64,000 nt of DNA from the NCBI RefSeq assembly GCF_000428945.1, contig NZ_AUAX01000005.1, positions 248,001 to 312,000 of the forward strand, given 5' to 3'. How positions within the stretch are numbered: the stretch's first letter is position 1; each line of letters begins with the position of its first letter. Below the pieces are notes generated by a model. It was given only the letters and a program-made list of their open reading frames with translations. It was not told where the DNA came from and did no database searches. This DNA comes from Hamadaea tsunoensis DSM 44101 (GTDB taxonomy: Bacteria; Actinomycetota; Actinomycetes; Mycobacteriales; Micromonosporaceae). This document shows, piece by piece, positions 17,940 to 25,792 of the stretch. The position numbers and the translations under genes are program-made.

Positions 17940-18608
17940 TCAGACCGGCTGCTTCGCCTCGCTGGGGTGTCGCGTACGGAACAGCCACCAGGTGACCGCC
18001 TGCACCGCGATGAGGACCGGCAGGGCCACCATGACCACCGGCGCGATCACCGCGACGGACTCGCGGTCGGCGGCGTGCCAGGTCACGGCGCTGCCCGCGA
18101 GGAGGACCGCGGCCACGACCGTCATCGAGGTCGCCGCGAGCAGCAGCCAGCGCCGCCGCAGGAAGGCCCAGCCGTGCGCGCAGAGCAGGGCCAGCAGGCC
18201 GACCGAGCTCGCCATCACCAGGGGTGTGAGGCGGAACTCACCGCCCTGCCAGACCGCGCCGAGAAATGCACCCCAACCCAGGGCGGCCACCACGGCACCC
18301 ACCCGCGCGACCCCGTCCAGCGCGCCGCCCGGCTTGAAGATCCTCAGCCCGTACGCGGCCACGACCAGCACGGCACCGCCCAGCGCGAACCAGACCGGCA
18401 CGCGGTACGCGCCGAGCAGTTCGCCTTCATTCCACGGGTACGCGCCGAACAGCAGCCCGGCCGCGGCGACCAGCCAGACCTCGTTGCCGAGGAAGAACGG
18501 TGCGACCCTGTTCATCTCGGCCCGGTCGCGGGCCATGATCCCGACGCCGTAGTCGAGCCCGCCGAGCAGGAAGTAGCCGGTGAACATCACGGCCAAGACG
18601 ATGAGCAT
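17940..18608 (-). CDS. cydB: Cytochrome bd oxidase subunit II, unusually short
   Basis: 222 residues, against about 330-380 usually. The N-terminus is typical (FTGYFLLGGLDYGVGIM, then FFLGNEVWLVAAAGLLFGAYP) and so is the end (PVLIAVQAVTWWLFRTRH), so residues are missing from the middle and not from the ends. Roughly six or seven membrane helices remain. ATG has AGGAGG 6 bases upstream. It follows cydA by 9 bases. Subunit II carries no haem, so a shortened form could still stabilise CydA. No frameshift signature was seen. Confidence 0.85.
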   Translation of the reverse strand: MLIVLAVMFTGYFLLGGLDYGVGIMARDRAEMNRVAPFFLGNEVWLVAAAGLLFGAYPWNEGELLGAYRVPVWFALGGAVLVVAAYGLRIFKPGGALDGVARVGAVVAALGWGAFLGAVWQGGEFRLTPLVMASSVGLLALLCAHGWAFLRRRWLLLAATSMTVVAAVLLAGSAVTWHAADRESVAVIAPVVMVALPVLIAVQAVTWWLFRTRHPSEAKQPV

Positions 18609-18617
18609 GACTACCTC

Positions 18618-19841
18618 CTATGCCAGTGCGGTGAGCGCGTCGGGCGTGGGCTCGACCGGCCCGCGATGGGCGGCCCGGGCGATCAGCACCCAGTCCGTCA
18701 CCGCCAGCGCGACGAGGACCGCCGTGAAGATCAGGTAGCTGGTGAGCATCGAGCCCGTCGAGCCGCCCGGTGTGATCGCCTGGTCCAGCGGCAGTACGCC
18801 GTACGCCGCGAACGGCTGCCGGCCGCCCTCGCGTACCAGCCAGCCGAAGATCGCCGCCAGGAACGGCAGGGGGATCGCCAGGAGCAGCAGCACGAGCGGG
18901 AACTTCAGCCGGATGATCCAGTCCCGGAAGAACAGCGGGATGAGGGCACCGACGAAGAACAGGCCGAACGCGATCAGGATCATGAAACCGAGCCCGACGC
19001 TGCCGTAGGTCGGCATCTGGTAGTGGCCGGGCCCGAACCGGTGTGTGAAGTCCGCGACCGCCGCCGCCTTGGCGTGATCGTCGCCGAGCTTGGTCGGCTG
19101 CACCTCGCCCACCGGCTTGAACTGCGCGAAGCCGGCCCCGATCGTCATGACGATGCCGACGAAGGCGGTCACCACGCCGAGCCGCAGGGACTTCCGGAAG
19201 AACTCCAGTTCCCGCGTACGCCGGAGCAGGTGCCACGAGCTGATGCCGGCCATGACGAAACCGCCGGTGGTGATCGCGGCGAACACGACGTGCGGCACGG
19301 CCATGACGAAGGTGGGGTTGGTGAACAGCGCGCCGAAGTCGGTCAGGTGCAGTACGCCGTCCGCCGACCGCGTGTACCCGACCGGATGCTGCAGGAACGA
19401 GTTGCTCGCCAGCACCCAGAACACGCTGAGGTACGCCGTCGCGGCGATCAGCCAGATCAGGGCGGTGTGGACGAAGCGGTTGAGCCGCCCCCAGCCGAAG
19501 ATCCACAGTGCCAGGAACGTGGATTCGAGGAAGAAGGCGAGGATGGTCTCCATCGCCAGCGGTGCGCCGAAGATGTTGCCGAGATAGTGCGACAGGCCGC
19601 TCCAGTTCAGGCCGAACTGCAGCTCCAGGACGATCCCGGTGGCGATGCCCAGGAAGTAGTTGATCACGTAGAGCCGGCCCCAGAACCGGACCTGGCGCTC
19701 GTACGCGGGTTTGCGCGTGATCAGCCAGGCGGTCTGCAGGACGACGAGCAGGGTGACGAGACCCAGAGTCAGCAGCACGAAGAGGAAATGGAAGATCGTC
19801 GTCGTGGCGAACTGGAGTCGCGCGATGTCGAGCACACTCAC
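18618..19841 (-). CDS. cydA: Cytochrome bd oxidase subunit I
   Basis: 407 residues, shorter than the usual 450-520. It binds the haems and oxidises quinol with oxygen. The N-terminus has the haem-ligand His in TIFHFLFVLLTLG (about residue 18). Later come the EGG...GRQPF segment of the quinol loop (usually GRQPW) and helices ending VALAVTDWVLIARAA. The Q-loop appears of the short type. GTG 19841 is preceded at 6 bases by TAGCTT, so the operon mRNA is probably leaderless. First gene of cydABDC. Confidence 0.93.
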   Translation of the reverse strand: MSVLDIARLQFATTTIFHFLFVLLTLGLVTLLVVLQTAWLITRKPAYERQVRFWGRLYVINYFLGIATGIVLELQFGLNWSGLSHYLGNIFGAPLAMETILAFFLESTFLALWIFGWGRLNRFVHTALIWLIAATAYLSVFWVLASNSFLQHPVGYTRSADGVLHLTDFGALFTNPTFVMAVPHVVFAAITTGGFVMAGISSWHLLRRTRELEFFRKSLRLGVVTAFVGIVMTIGAGFAQFKPVGEVQPTKLGDDHAKAAAVADFTHRFGPGHYQMPTYGSVGLGFMILIAFGLFFVGALIPLFFRDWIIRLKFPLVLLLLAIPLPFLAAIFGWLVREGGRQPFAAYGVLPLDQAITPGGSTGSMLTSYLIFTAVLVALAVTDWVLIARAAHRGPVEPTPDALTALA

Positions 19842-19847
19842 ATGATC

Positions 19848-19853
19848 AAGCTA
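19848..19853 (-). promoter_or_regulatory. -10 box of cydA (leaderless pattern)
   Basis: On the minus strand TAGCTT lies 6 bases before the GTG start of cydA, with no Shine-Dalgarno between them. Confidence 0.5.
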
Positions 19854-19909
19854 GCCACGGCGACGGCCTCGCCGAATCGGTGCTTCCCCGGAAAACGACC
19901 CCTAGGGCG

Positions 19910-20812
19910 TCAGTAGGCCGACCCCTTGGCGCCTTCGAAGCTCTTCGGGTGCCAGACCGTCTTGGTCTCCAGGAACGCCGTCATCCGGGCGATGCCGGGG
20001 TCGGCGGACCAGTCCACGGCGGCCGGGCGTACCACGCGCTTGAGGGTGTCCGCCGCCGCGACCTCGAGCTCCTTCGCCAGCCCGTGGTCGGTCACGCCGG
20101 TGAGGTCGAGCGCGTTGACGTCGGCGTGCGACGCCAGCCAGGGCGCGATCTCGGCCGGGCTGCCGGTCAGCAGGTTCACCACGCCACCGGGCAGGTCGGA
20201 GGTGGCCAGCACCTCGGCCAGGGTGATCGCGGGCAGCGGCCGGTCCGGCGAGGCGACCACGACGACGGTGTTGCCCGTGACGATCGCCGGTGCGACGACG
20301 CCGACCAGCCCGAGCAGGGCCGGTTCGGCCGGGGCCACGATCGCGACCACGCCGGTCGCCTCCGGGGCCGACAGGTTGAAGAACGGTCCGGCGACCGGGT
20401 TCGCCCCGCCGACCACCTGCGCGATCTTGTCGGACCAGCCGGCGTACCAGACCCAGCGGTCGATCGACGCGTCCACTTCGGACACCGCGGCGGCCGCCGA
20501 CAGCCCGAAGGTACGCAGCTCCGCGATGAACTGGTCGCGGCGCCCCTCCAGCATCTCGGCGATCCGGTAGAGGATCTGGCCCCGGTTGTACGCCGTCGCC
20601 CCGGACCACTTCGCCACGGCACCCCGCGCGGCGAGCACCGCGTCGCGGGCGTCCTTCCGGGAGGCCTGGGCCGCGTTGGCCACGAAGTTCCCCTTCGCGT
20701 CGGAGACGACATAGCTGCGCCCGGACTCGCTGCGCGGGAAGGCGCCCCCGATGAAGAGCTTGTACGTCTTGCGTACGGCCAGCCGGGCGGGCTGAGCATC
20801 CTTAGTGGGCAA
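19910..20812 (-). CDS. Half-length aldehyde dehydrogenase-like protein without catalytic cysteine
   Basis: 300 residues from a TTG start at 20812, chosen because GGAGG lies 6 bases upstream and no ATG/GTG fits before the conserved KLFIGGAF segment. It contains the N-terminal NAD-binding domain of aldehyde dehydrogenases (FIGGAFPRSESGRSYVV, then IVAPAEPALLGLVG and LLTGSPAEIAPW). It then jumps to a typical C-terminal ending FLETKTVWHPK. The catalytic Cys/Glu domain is missing. The TTG overlaps the end of the complete aldehyde dehydrogenase by 11 bases. It may be a non-catalytic partner subunit of that enzyme. Confidence 0.8.
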   Translation of the reverse strand: MPTKDAQPARLAVRKTYKLFIGGAFPRSESGRSYVVSDAKGNFVANAAQASRKDARDAVLAARGAVAKWSGATAYNRGQILYRIAEMLEGRRDQFIAELRTFGLSAAAAVSEVDASIDRWVWYAGWSDKIAQVVGGANPVAGPFFNLSAPEATGVVAIVAPAEPALLGLVGVVAPAIVTGNTVVVVASPDRPLPAITLAEVLATSDLPGGVVNLLTGSPAEIAPWLASHADVNALDLTGVTDHGLAKELEVAAADTLKRVVRPAAVDWSADPGIARMTAFLETKTVWHPKSFEGAKGSAY

Positions 20813-22232
20813 GGTACGCCTCCAGGCCGTGCCGGCCGCCTTCGCGACCGTAACCGGACTCCTTGTAACCGCCGAACGGCGACGTCGGGTCGAACTTGTT
20901 GAACGTGTTGGCCCAGACGACACCGGCCCGCAGCTGGTCGGCGACGGCCAGGATCCGGGAGCCCTTCTCGGTCCAGATCCCCGCCGACAGCCCGTACGGC
21001 GTGTTGTTCGCCTTCTCGACGGCCTCGGCCGGCGTACGGAAGGTGAGGACCGACAGCACCGGGCCGAAGATCTCCTCGCGCGCGATGCGGTGGGCCTGCG
21101 AGACGCCGGTGAAGATCGTCGGGCGGAACCAGAAGCCCCGGCTCGGCAGCTCGCACGGCGGCGACCAGGCCTCGGCGCCCTCCTGCTCGCCGGCCGCGGT
21201 CAACTCCTTGATGCGGGCCAGCTGCTCGGCCGAGTTGATCGCGCCGATGTCGGTGTTCTTGTCCAGCGGGTCGCCGACGCGCAGGGTGCTCATCCGCCGC
21301 TTGAGCGACTCGAGCACCTCCTCCGAGATCGACTCCTGGACCAGCAGCCGGGAGCCCGCGCAGCAGACGTGGCCCTGGTTGAAGAAGATGCCGTTGACGA
21401 TGCCCTCGACCGCCTGGTCGACCGGCGCGTCCTCGAAGACGATGTTGGCCGCCTTGCCGCCCAGCTCCAGCGTGACCCGCTTGTTCGTGCCGGCCACCGT
21501 ACGCGCGATGATCCGCCCGACCTCGGTCGAGCCGGTGAAGGCGACCTTGTCGACGTCCGGGTGGGCCACGAGAGCGGCGCCGGCGGCACCGGCCCCCGTG
21601 AGGATGTTGACCACGCCCGGCGGCAACTCGGCCTGCTGGCAGATCTCGGCGAACAGCAGCGCGGTCAGCGGAGTGGTCTCGGCCGGCTTGAGGACGACCG
21701 TGTTTCCGCAGGCCAGTGCGGGCGCGATCTTCCACGCCAGCATGAGCAGCGGGAAGTTCCACGGAATGATCTGCCCGGCCACGCCCAGTGGACGCGGGCT
21801 CGCGCCGAACCCGGCGTGATCGAGCTTGTCGGCCCAGCCCGCGTAGTAGAAGAAGTGCGCGGCGACCAGCGGGATGTCGACGTCCCGGGATTCGCGGATC
21901 GGCTTGCCGTTGTCGAGGGACTCCAGCACCGCCAGCTCGCGGCCGCGCTCCTGGATGATCCGGGCGATGCGGAACAGGTACTTGGCCCGCTCGGCGCCGG
22001 ACATCTTGCCCCACACCTGCTCGTACGCCTTCCGGGCGGCGGCGACGGCCCGGTCGACGTCGGCCTCGGACGCCTCGGCGACCTCCGCGAGCACTTCCTC
22101 GCTGGACGGGGAGATGGACTTGAAGCTGCCCGACCCGTCGACGAACTCGCCGCCGATGAACAGCCCGTAGGACGGCTTGAGGCTGACGATCGCCCGCGAC
22201 TCGGGGGCCGGGGCGTACTCGAAGATGCTCAT
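20802..22232 (-). CDS. NAD(P)-dependent aldehyde dehydrogenase
   Basis: 476 residues, complete. The general-base Glu is in LELGGKAANIV, the nucleophile Cys in FFNQGHVCCAGSR, and the C-terminal EEIFGPVLSV and PFGGYKESGYGREGG segments are present. It starts 2 bases after the deoC stop. Deoxyribose 5-phosphate aldolase yields acetaldehyde, so oxidation of acetaldehyde to acetate is the likely role; substrate is inferred only from the neighbour. Confidence 0.9.
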   Translation of the reverse strand: MSIFEYAPAPESRAIVSLKPSYGLFIGGEFVDGSGSFKSISPSSEEVLAEVAEASEADVDRAVAAARKAYEQVWGKMSGAERAKYLFRIARIIQERGRELAVLESLDNGKPIRESRDVDIPLVAAHFFYYAGWADKLDHAGFGASPRPLGVAGQIIPWNFPLLMLAWKIAPALACGNTVVLKPAETTPLTALLFAEICQQAELPPGVVNILTGAGAAGAALVAHPDVDKVAFTGSTEVGRIIARTVAGTNKRVTLELGGKAANIVFEDAPVDQAVEGIVNGIFFNQGHVCCAGSRLLVQESISEEVLESLKRRMSTLRVGDPLDKNTDIGAINSAEQLARIKELTAAGEQEGAEAWSPPCELPSRGFWFRPTIFTGVSQAHRIAREEIFGPVLSVLTFRTPAEAVEKANNTPYGLSAGIWTEKGSRILAVADQLRAGVVWANTFNKFDPTSPFGGYKESGYGREGGRHGLEAYLAH

Positions 22233-22234
22233 GA

Positions 22235-23194
22235 TCAGTCCAGGGTCACGTAGTCGGGGCCGGAGTAGTGCCCGGTCTTCATCTTGCTCCGCTGCATGAG
22301 CAGGTCGTTGAGGACCGAGGAGGCGCCGAAGCGGAACCAGTGCGGGTCGAGCCAGCCGTCGCCGACCGTCTCGTTGACCAGCACGAGGTACTTGATCGCG
22401 TCCTTGCTGGTCTTGATGCCGCCGGCCGGCTTCACGCCGACCTTGCGGCCGGTGACGGCCAGGAAGTCGCGGACGGCCTCCAACATGATCAAGGTGACCG
22501 GCGGCGTCGCGGCCGGCTGCACCTTGCCCGTCGAGGTCTTGATGAAGTCGCCGCCGGCCAGCATCGACAGCCACGAGGCCCGGCGTACGTTGTCGTAGGT
22601 GACCAGCTCGCCGGTCTCCATGATGACCTTCAGCCGGGCGTCGCCACAGGCGTCCTTGACCGCCACGATCTCCTCGAACACCTCGAGGTACCGGCCGGAG
22701 AGGAAGGCGCCTCGGTTGATCACCATGTCGACCTCGTCGGCACCGGCCCGCACCGCGTCGCGTACATCATCAAGTTTGACCTTGAGGGACGCCTGGCCGG
22801 CCGGGAACGCGGTGGCCACGGAGGCGATCTTGACCGGGCTGCCCTTCACGACCCGGGCGACCTCGGCGACCATCGACGGGTAGACGCAGACCGCGGCGGT
22901 CGGCGGGCAGGTCGGGTCGAGCGGGTCGGGGCGCAGGGCCTTGTTGGCCAGGCCGCGGACCTTGCCGGGAGTGTCGGCGCCCTCCAGCGTGGTCAGGTCG
23001 ACCATGCTGATCGCCAGGTCGATGGCGAGGGCCTTGGCGGTGGTCTTGATCGAGCGGGTGCCGAGGGTGGCGGCGCGCGCGTCGGCGCCGACCTTGTCCA
23101 CGCCGGGCAGGCCGTGCAGGAACGCCCGGAGGGCCGCGTTCGACCTGGTCACCTCGGCCAGGGTGGCGGCCGAGGGGGTGGTCGCGACTGTCAT
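22235..23194 (-). CDS. deoC: Deoxyribose-phosphate aldolase
   Basis: 319 residues; splits 2-deoxyribose 5-phosphate into glyceraldehyde 3-phosphate and acetaldehyde. The Schiff-base Lys is in GGDFIKTSTGK, preceded by VDMVINRGAFLSG and KVIMETGEL. The N-terminal extension of about 60 residues is common in actinobacterial enzymes. The ATG is preceded at 7 bases by TAGGCT. It heads a three-gene operon with two aldehyde dehydrogenase genes, which fits the disposal of acetaldehyde from deoxynucleoside breakdown. Confidence 0.95.
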   Translation of the reverse strand: MTVATTPSAATLAEVTRSNAALRAFLHGLPGVDKVGADARAATLGTRSIKTTAKALAIDLAISMVDLTTLEGADTPGKVRGLANKALRPDPLDPTCPPTAAVCVYPSMVAEVARVVKGSPVKIASVATAFPAGQASLKVKLDDVRDAVRAGADEVDMVINRGAFLSGRYLEVFEEIVAVKDACGDARLKVIMETGELVTYDNVRRASWLSMLAGGDFIKTSTGKVQPAATPPVTLIMLEAVRDFLAVTGRKVGVKPAGGIKTSKDAIKYLVLVNETVGDGWLDPHWFRFGASSVLNDLLMQRSKMKTGHYSGPDYVTLD

Positions 23195-23201
23195 GCCCGA
23201 A

Positions 23202-23207
23202 AGCCTA
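23202..23207 (-). promoter_or_regulatory. -10 box of deoC (leaderless pattern)
   Basis: TAGGCT on the minus strand, 7 bases before the deoC ATG, without a Shine-Dalgarno. Confidence 0.5.
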
Positions 23208-23224
23208 CCCGTCCGCGATCAACC

Positions 23225-23247
23225 CCGACGATCTTGCGCGAATGTCC
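23225..23247. repeat. Left half of the second palindrome family, truncated
   Basis: These 23 bases are identical to 35675-35697, the left arm of a complete hairpin there. Here the loop and right arm are absent and the 83-bp palindrome at 23249 follows directly, which makes a composite repeat. Confidence 0.75.
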
Positions 23248-23248
23248 C

Positions 23249-23331
23249 CCAAGATCCCGTTTGGATCAGGGAAATCACCCGAATCTTGGACCAAGATTAC
23301 GTGCGAAACCATGATCCAAACGGGATCTTGG
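23249..23331. repeat. 83-bp nested palindromic repeat between upp and deoC
   Basis: 20-bp perfect arms (23249-23268 and 23312-23331) with a 43-base loop that contains a second hairpin (AATCTTGG, one base, CCAAGATT). It lies between two minus-strand genes and could end upp transcription. Same family as the copies in cydC and at 46178. Confidence 0.9.
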
Positions 23332-23362
23332 GGGCTTGCCTGAGTGGGATCTTGAAGCGGGG

Positions 23363-23995
23363 TCAGAAGCGGGGCATGCCGCCGAACTGGCGGTCGCCGG
23401 CGTCGCCGAGGCCCGGCACGATGAACATCTTCTCGTTGAGGCGCTCGTCGATGCTCGCCGTCACCAGCCGCATCGGCAGGCCGGACCGGGACAGCCGCTC
23501 GATGCCCTCGGGCGCGCAGATCACGCAGAGCACCGTGATGTCCGTGGCCCCCCGGTCGGTGAGCAGGCGTACGCAGTGCTCCAGCGAGCCGCCGGTGGCC
23601 AGCATCGGGTCGAGCACCAGCACCGGAATGCCGCGCAGGTCGGCCGGCAGCGACTCCATGTAGGCCCGCGGCTCGAACGTGTGCTCGTCCCGGGCCAGCC
23701 CCACGAAGCCCATCGAGGACTCCGGCAGCAGGTTGAGGACGGCGTCGGCCATGCCGAGACCGGCCCGCAGCACCGGCACGATCAGCGGCGGGTTCGCCAG
23801 CCGGGTGCCCTCGGTCGGCGCCACCGGCGTCTCGATCGGGTACTTCTCGGCGGCGAAGGACCGCGCGGCCTCGTAGGCCAGCATGGTGCTCAGCTCGTGC
23901 AGCGCCGCCCGGAAGGAGGCCGAGTCGGTCCCGCCGTCCCGCATGGCGGTCAGCCGGGACTGGGCGAGCGGATGATCTACGACGTGTACGTCCAC
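23363..23995 (-). CDS. upp: Uracil phosphoribosyltransferase
   Basis: 210 residues; makes UMP from uracil and PRPP in pyrimidine salvage. The PRPP loop is [13 protein letters not shown] and the uracil-binding end is [15 protein letters not shown]. Length is typical. The GTG start has only a weak Shine-Dalgarno; TAGGTT lies 8 bases upstream on the minus strand. The gene is followed by the palindromic repeat and then deoC. Confidence 0.96.
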   Translation of the reverse strand: MDVHVVDHPLAQSRLTAMRDGGTDSASFRAALHELSTMLAYEAARSFAAEKYPIETPVAPTEGTRLANPPLIVPVLRAGLGMADAVLNLLPESSMGFVGLARDEHTFEPRAYMESLPADLRGIPVLVLDPMLATGGSLEHCVRLLTDRGATDITVLCVICAPEGIERLSRSGLPMRLVTASIDERLNEKMFIVPGLGDAGDRQFGGMPRF

Positions 23996-24022
23996 GGGCT
24001 CACAACCTACCGGATATGTATT

Positions 24023-25702
24023 TCACGGATGGACACTCCAGATTCCCAGCGCGGCGGCCATCTCCGTGCGCAGCGCGGTCAGCGCGGCGCCCGCCTGCTC
24101 GCGCGCCGCCGCGATGTCGCCGTCCACGACCTTCTCCACCACTTCGAGGTACGCCTTGAGCTTCGGCTCGGTGCCCGACGGGCGCACGACGACCCGGGCG
24201 TCGGCCGTCCGCAGGATGACGACGTCCGCCTCGGGCAGCAGGTCCTCGGCCGACGTCACCTTCTCGTCGAGCAGGGTCGCCGGCATCTTCGCCCGCAGCC
24301 GGGCCATCGCGTCGGAGATCTCGGTGAGGTCGTCGACGCGTACCGCGAGCTGGTCGGTCGCGTACAGGCCGAAGTGCTCGGCGAGCTCGTCGAGGCGGTC
24401 GGTCAGCCCGCGCAGTTCCGCCTTCAACCCGGCCGCCAGTTCGGCCACGACCAGCGCCGCCGAGATGCCGTCCTTGTCGCGTACGCTGCCCGGGTCCACG
24501 CAGTAGCCCAGCGCCTCCTCGTAACCGAAGGCGAGATCGTCGGCGGCCCGGACGATCCACTTGAACCCGGTGAGGGTCTCGGCGTACCCGAGTCCCCGTT
24601 CGGCGGTCATCGCCTTGAGCAGGGACGAACTGACGATCGAGCACGCGTACGTGCCGCGCCGGCCCTTGCGCATGAGGTGGTCGGCGAGCAGTACGCCGAC
24701 CTCGTCCCCGCGCAGCATCCGCCAGCCGCCGGGCACGTTCGGCGCCGGAACGGCCACCGCGCAACGGTCGGCGTCCGGGTCGCTCGCGATGGCGATGTCT
24801 GCGTCGATCCGGCGGGCCAGCGCCATGACGTGATCCATCGCGCCGGGCTCCTCCGGGTTCGGGAAGGAGACCGTCGGGAAGGTGCCGTCCGGGACCCACT
24901 GCTCCGGGGCGGCCTGCGGCGTGGCGAAACCGGCCTGCTCGAAGGCGTCGACGAGCACCTGGCCGCCCACCCCGTGCATCGGCGTGTACGCGATCACCAG
25001 GTCCCGCGGCCCGTCGGGATCCACCGTGGCGGCGGCCGCGGCGACGTAGCTCTCGACGATCGACTCGTCCAGCAGTTCCCCGTCGTCGCCGAGAGGTACG
25101 CCGGACAGGCTCGTCACGGCACTGATCCGCGCCGAGATCTCGGCGTCGACCGGCGGGACGATCTGCGCACCGGCGCCGAGCGGGCCACCGAGCCGCGCCC
25201 CGAGATACACCTTGTACCCGTTGTCGTTCGGCGGGTTGTGCGACGCGGTCACCATGACGCCGGCACAGCCGCCGAGCTTGCGTACCGCGAAGGCGAGCAG
25301 GGGAGTCGGCAGGTTGCGGGGCATCACCAGCGCCCGCAGGCCGGCACCGGTGGCGACCCGGGCCGTCTCCAGCGCGTACTCGTGTGAGCCCCGCCGGGCG
25401 TCGTAGCCGATGACGAGCGGTTCGCCGGCCGTGGTCCCGTTCGCGAGCAGCCAGGTGACCAGGCCGGCCGCGGCCTGGCGGACGACGGCGAGATTCATGC
25501 CGTTCGGGCCGGCCCGCAGCGGTCCCCGCAGCCCGGCCGTGCCGAACATCAGCGGCCCCGCGAACCGGTCGGCCAGTTCGGCCGCGGCACCCGTGTCGAG
25601 CAGGGCCTGCAGCTCGGCCCGGGCAGCCGGGTCGGGGTCGTCATCGATCCAGGCGCGTACGCGGTCGGCCAGCGCGGGGTCCAGGACGGTGTGGTCGCTC
25701 AT
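24023..25702 (-). CDS. Phosphosugar mutase (phosphopentomutase/phosphomannomutase-like, alpha-D-phosphohexomutase family)
   Basis: 559 residues with all four domains of the alpha-D-phosphohexomutase family. The phosphoserine loop is VMVTASHNPPNDNGYK, the metal loop DPDADRCAV, the sugar-binding loop EEALGY, and the phosphate-binding loop VVRPSGTEPKLK. It lies upstream of upp in the same direction with 27 bases between. In actinobacteria this type is often placed with nucleoside genes, so a role converting (deoxy)ribose 1-phosphate to the 5-phosphate for DeoC is plausible; hexose substrates cannot be excluded. Confidence 0.85.
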   Translation of the reverse strand: MSDHTVLDPALADRVRAWIDDDPDPAARAELQALLDTGAAAELADRFAGPLMFGTAGLRGPLRAGPNGMNLAVVRQAAAGLVTWLLANGTTAGEPLVIGYDARRGSHEYALETARVATGAGLRALVMPRNLPTPLLAFAVRKLGGCAGVMVTASHNPPNDNGYKVYLGARLGGPLGAGAQIVPPVDAEISARISAVTSLSGVPLGDDGELLDESIVESYVAAAAATVDPDGPRDLVIAYTPMHGVGGQVLVDAFEQAGFATPQAAPEQWVPDGTFPTVSFPNPEEPGAMDHVMALARRIDADIAIASDPDADRCAVAVPAPNVPGGWRMLRGDEVGVLLADHLMRKGRRGTYACSIVSSSLLKAMTAERGLGYAETLTGFKWIVRAADDLAFGYEEALGYCVDPGSVRDKDGISAALVVAELAAGLKAELRGLTDRLDELAEHFGLYATDQLAVRVDDLTEISDAMARLRAKMPATLLDEKVTSAEDLLPEADVVILRTADARVVVRPSGTEPKLKAYLEVVEKVVDGDIAAAREQAGAALTALRTEMAAALGIWSVHP

Positions 25703-25792
25703 GGGCGATTTCTAGCACAGTGTGACGCCCTGGTCGCAGTGGTCGGCGAAGTTGCCCTGTGACCGGCCGGGCCGACCGGTCACCGGCCCCGG

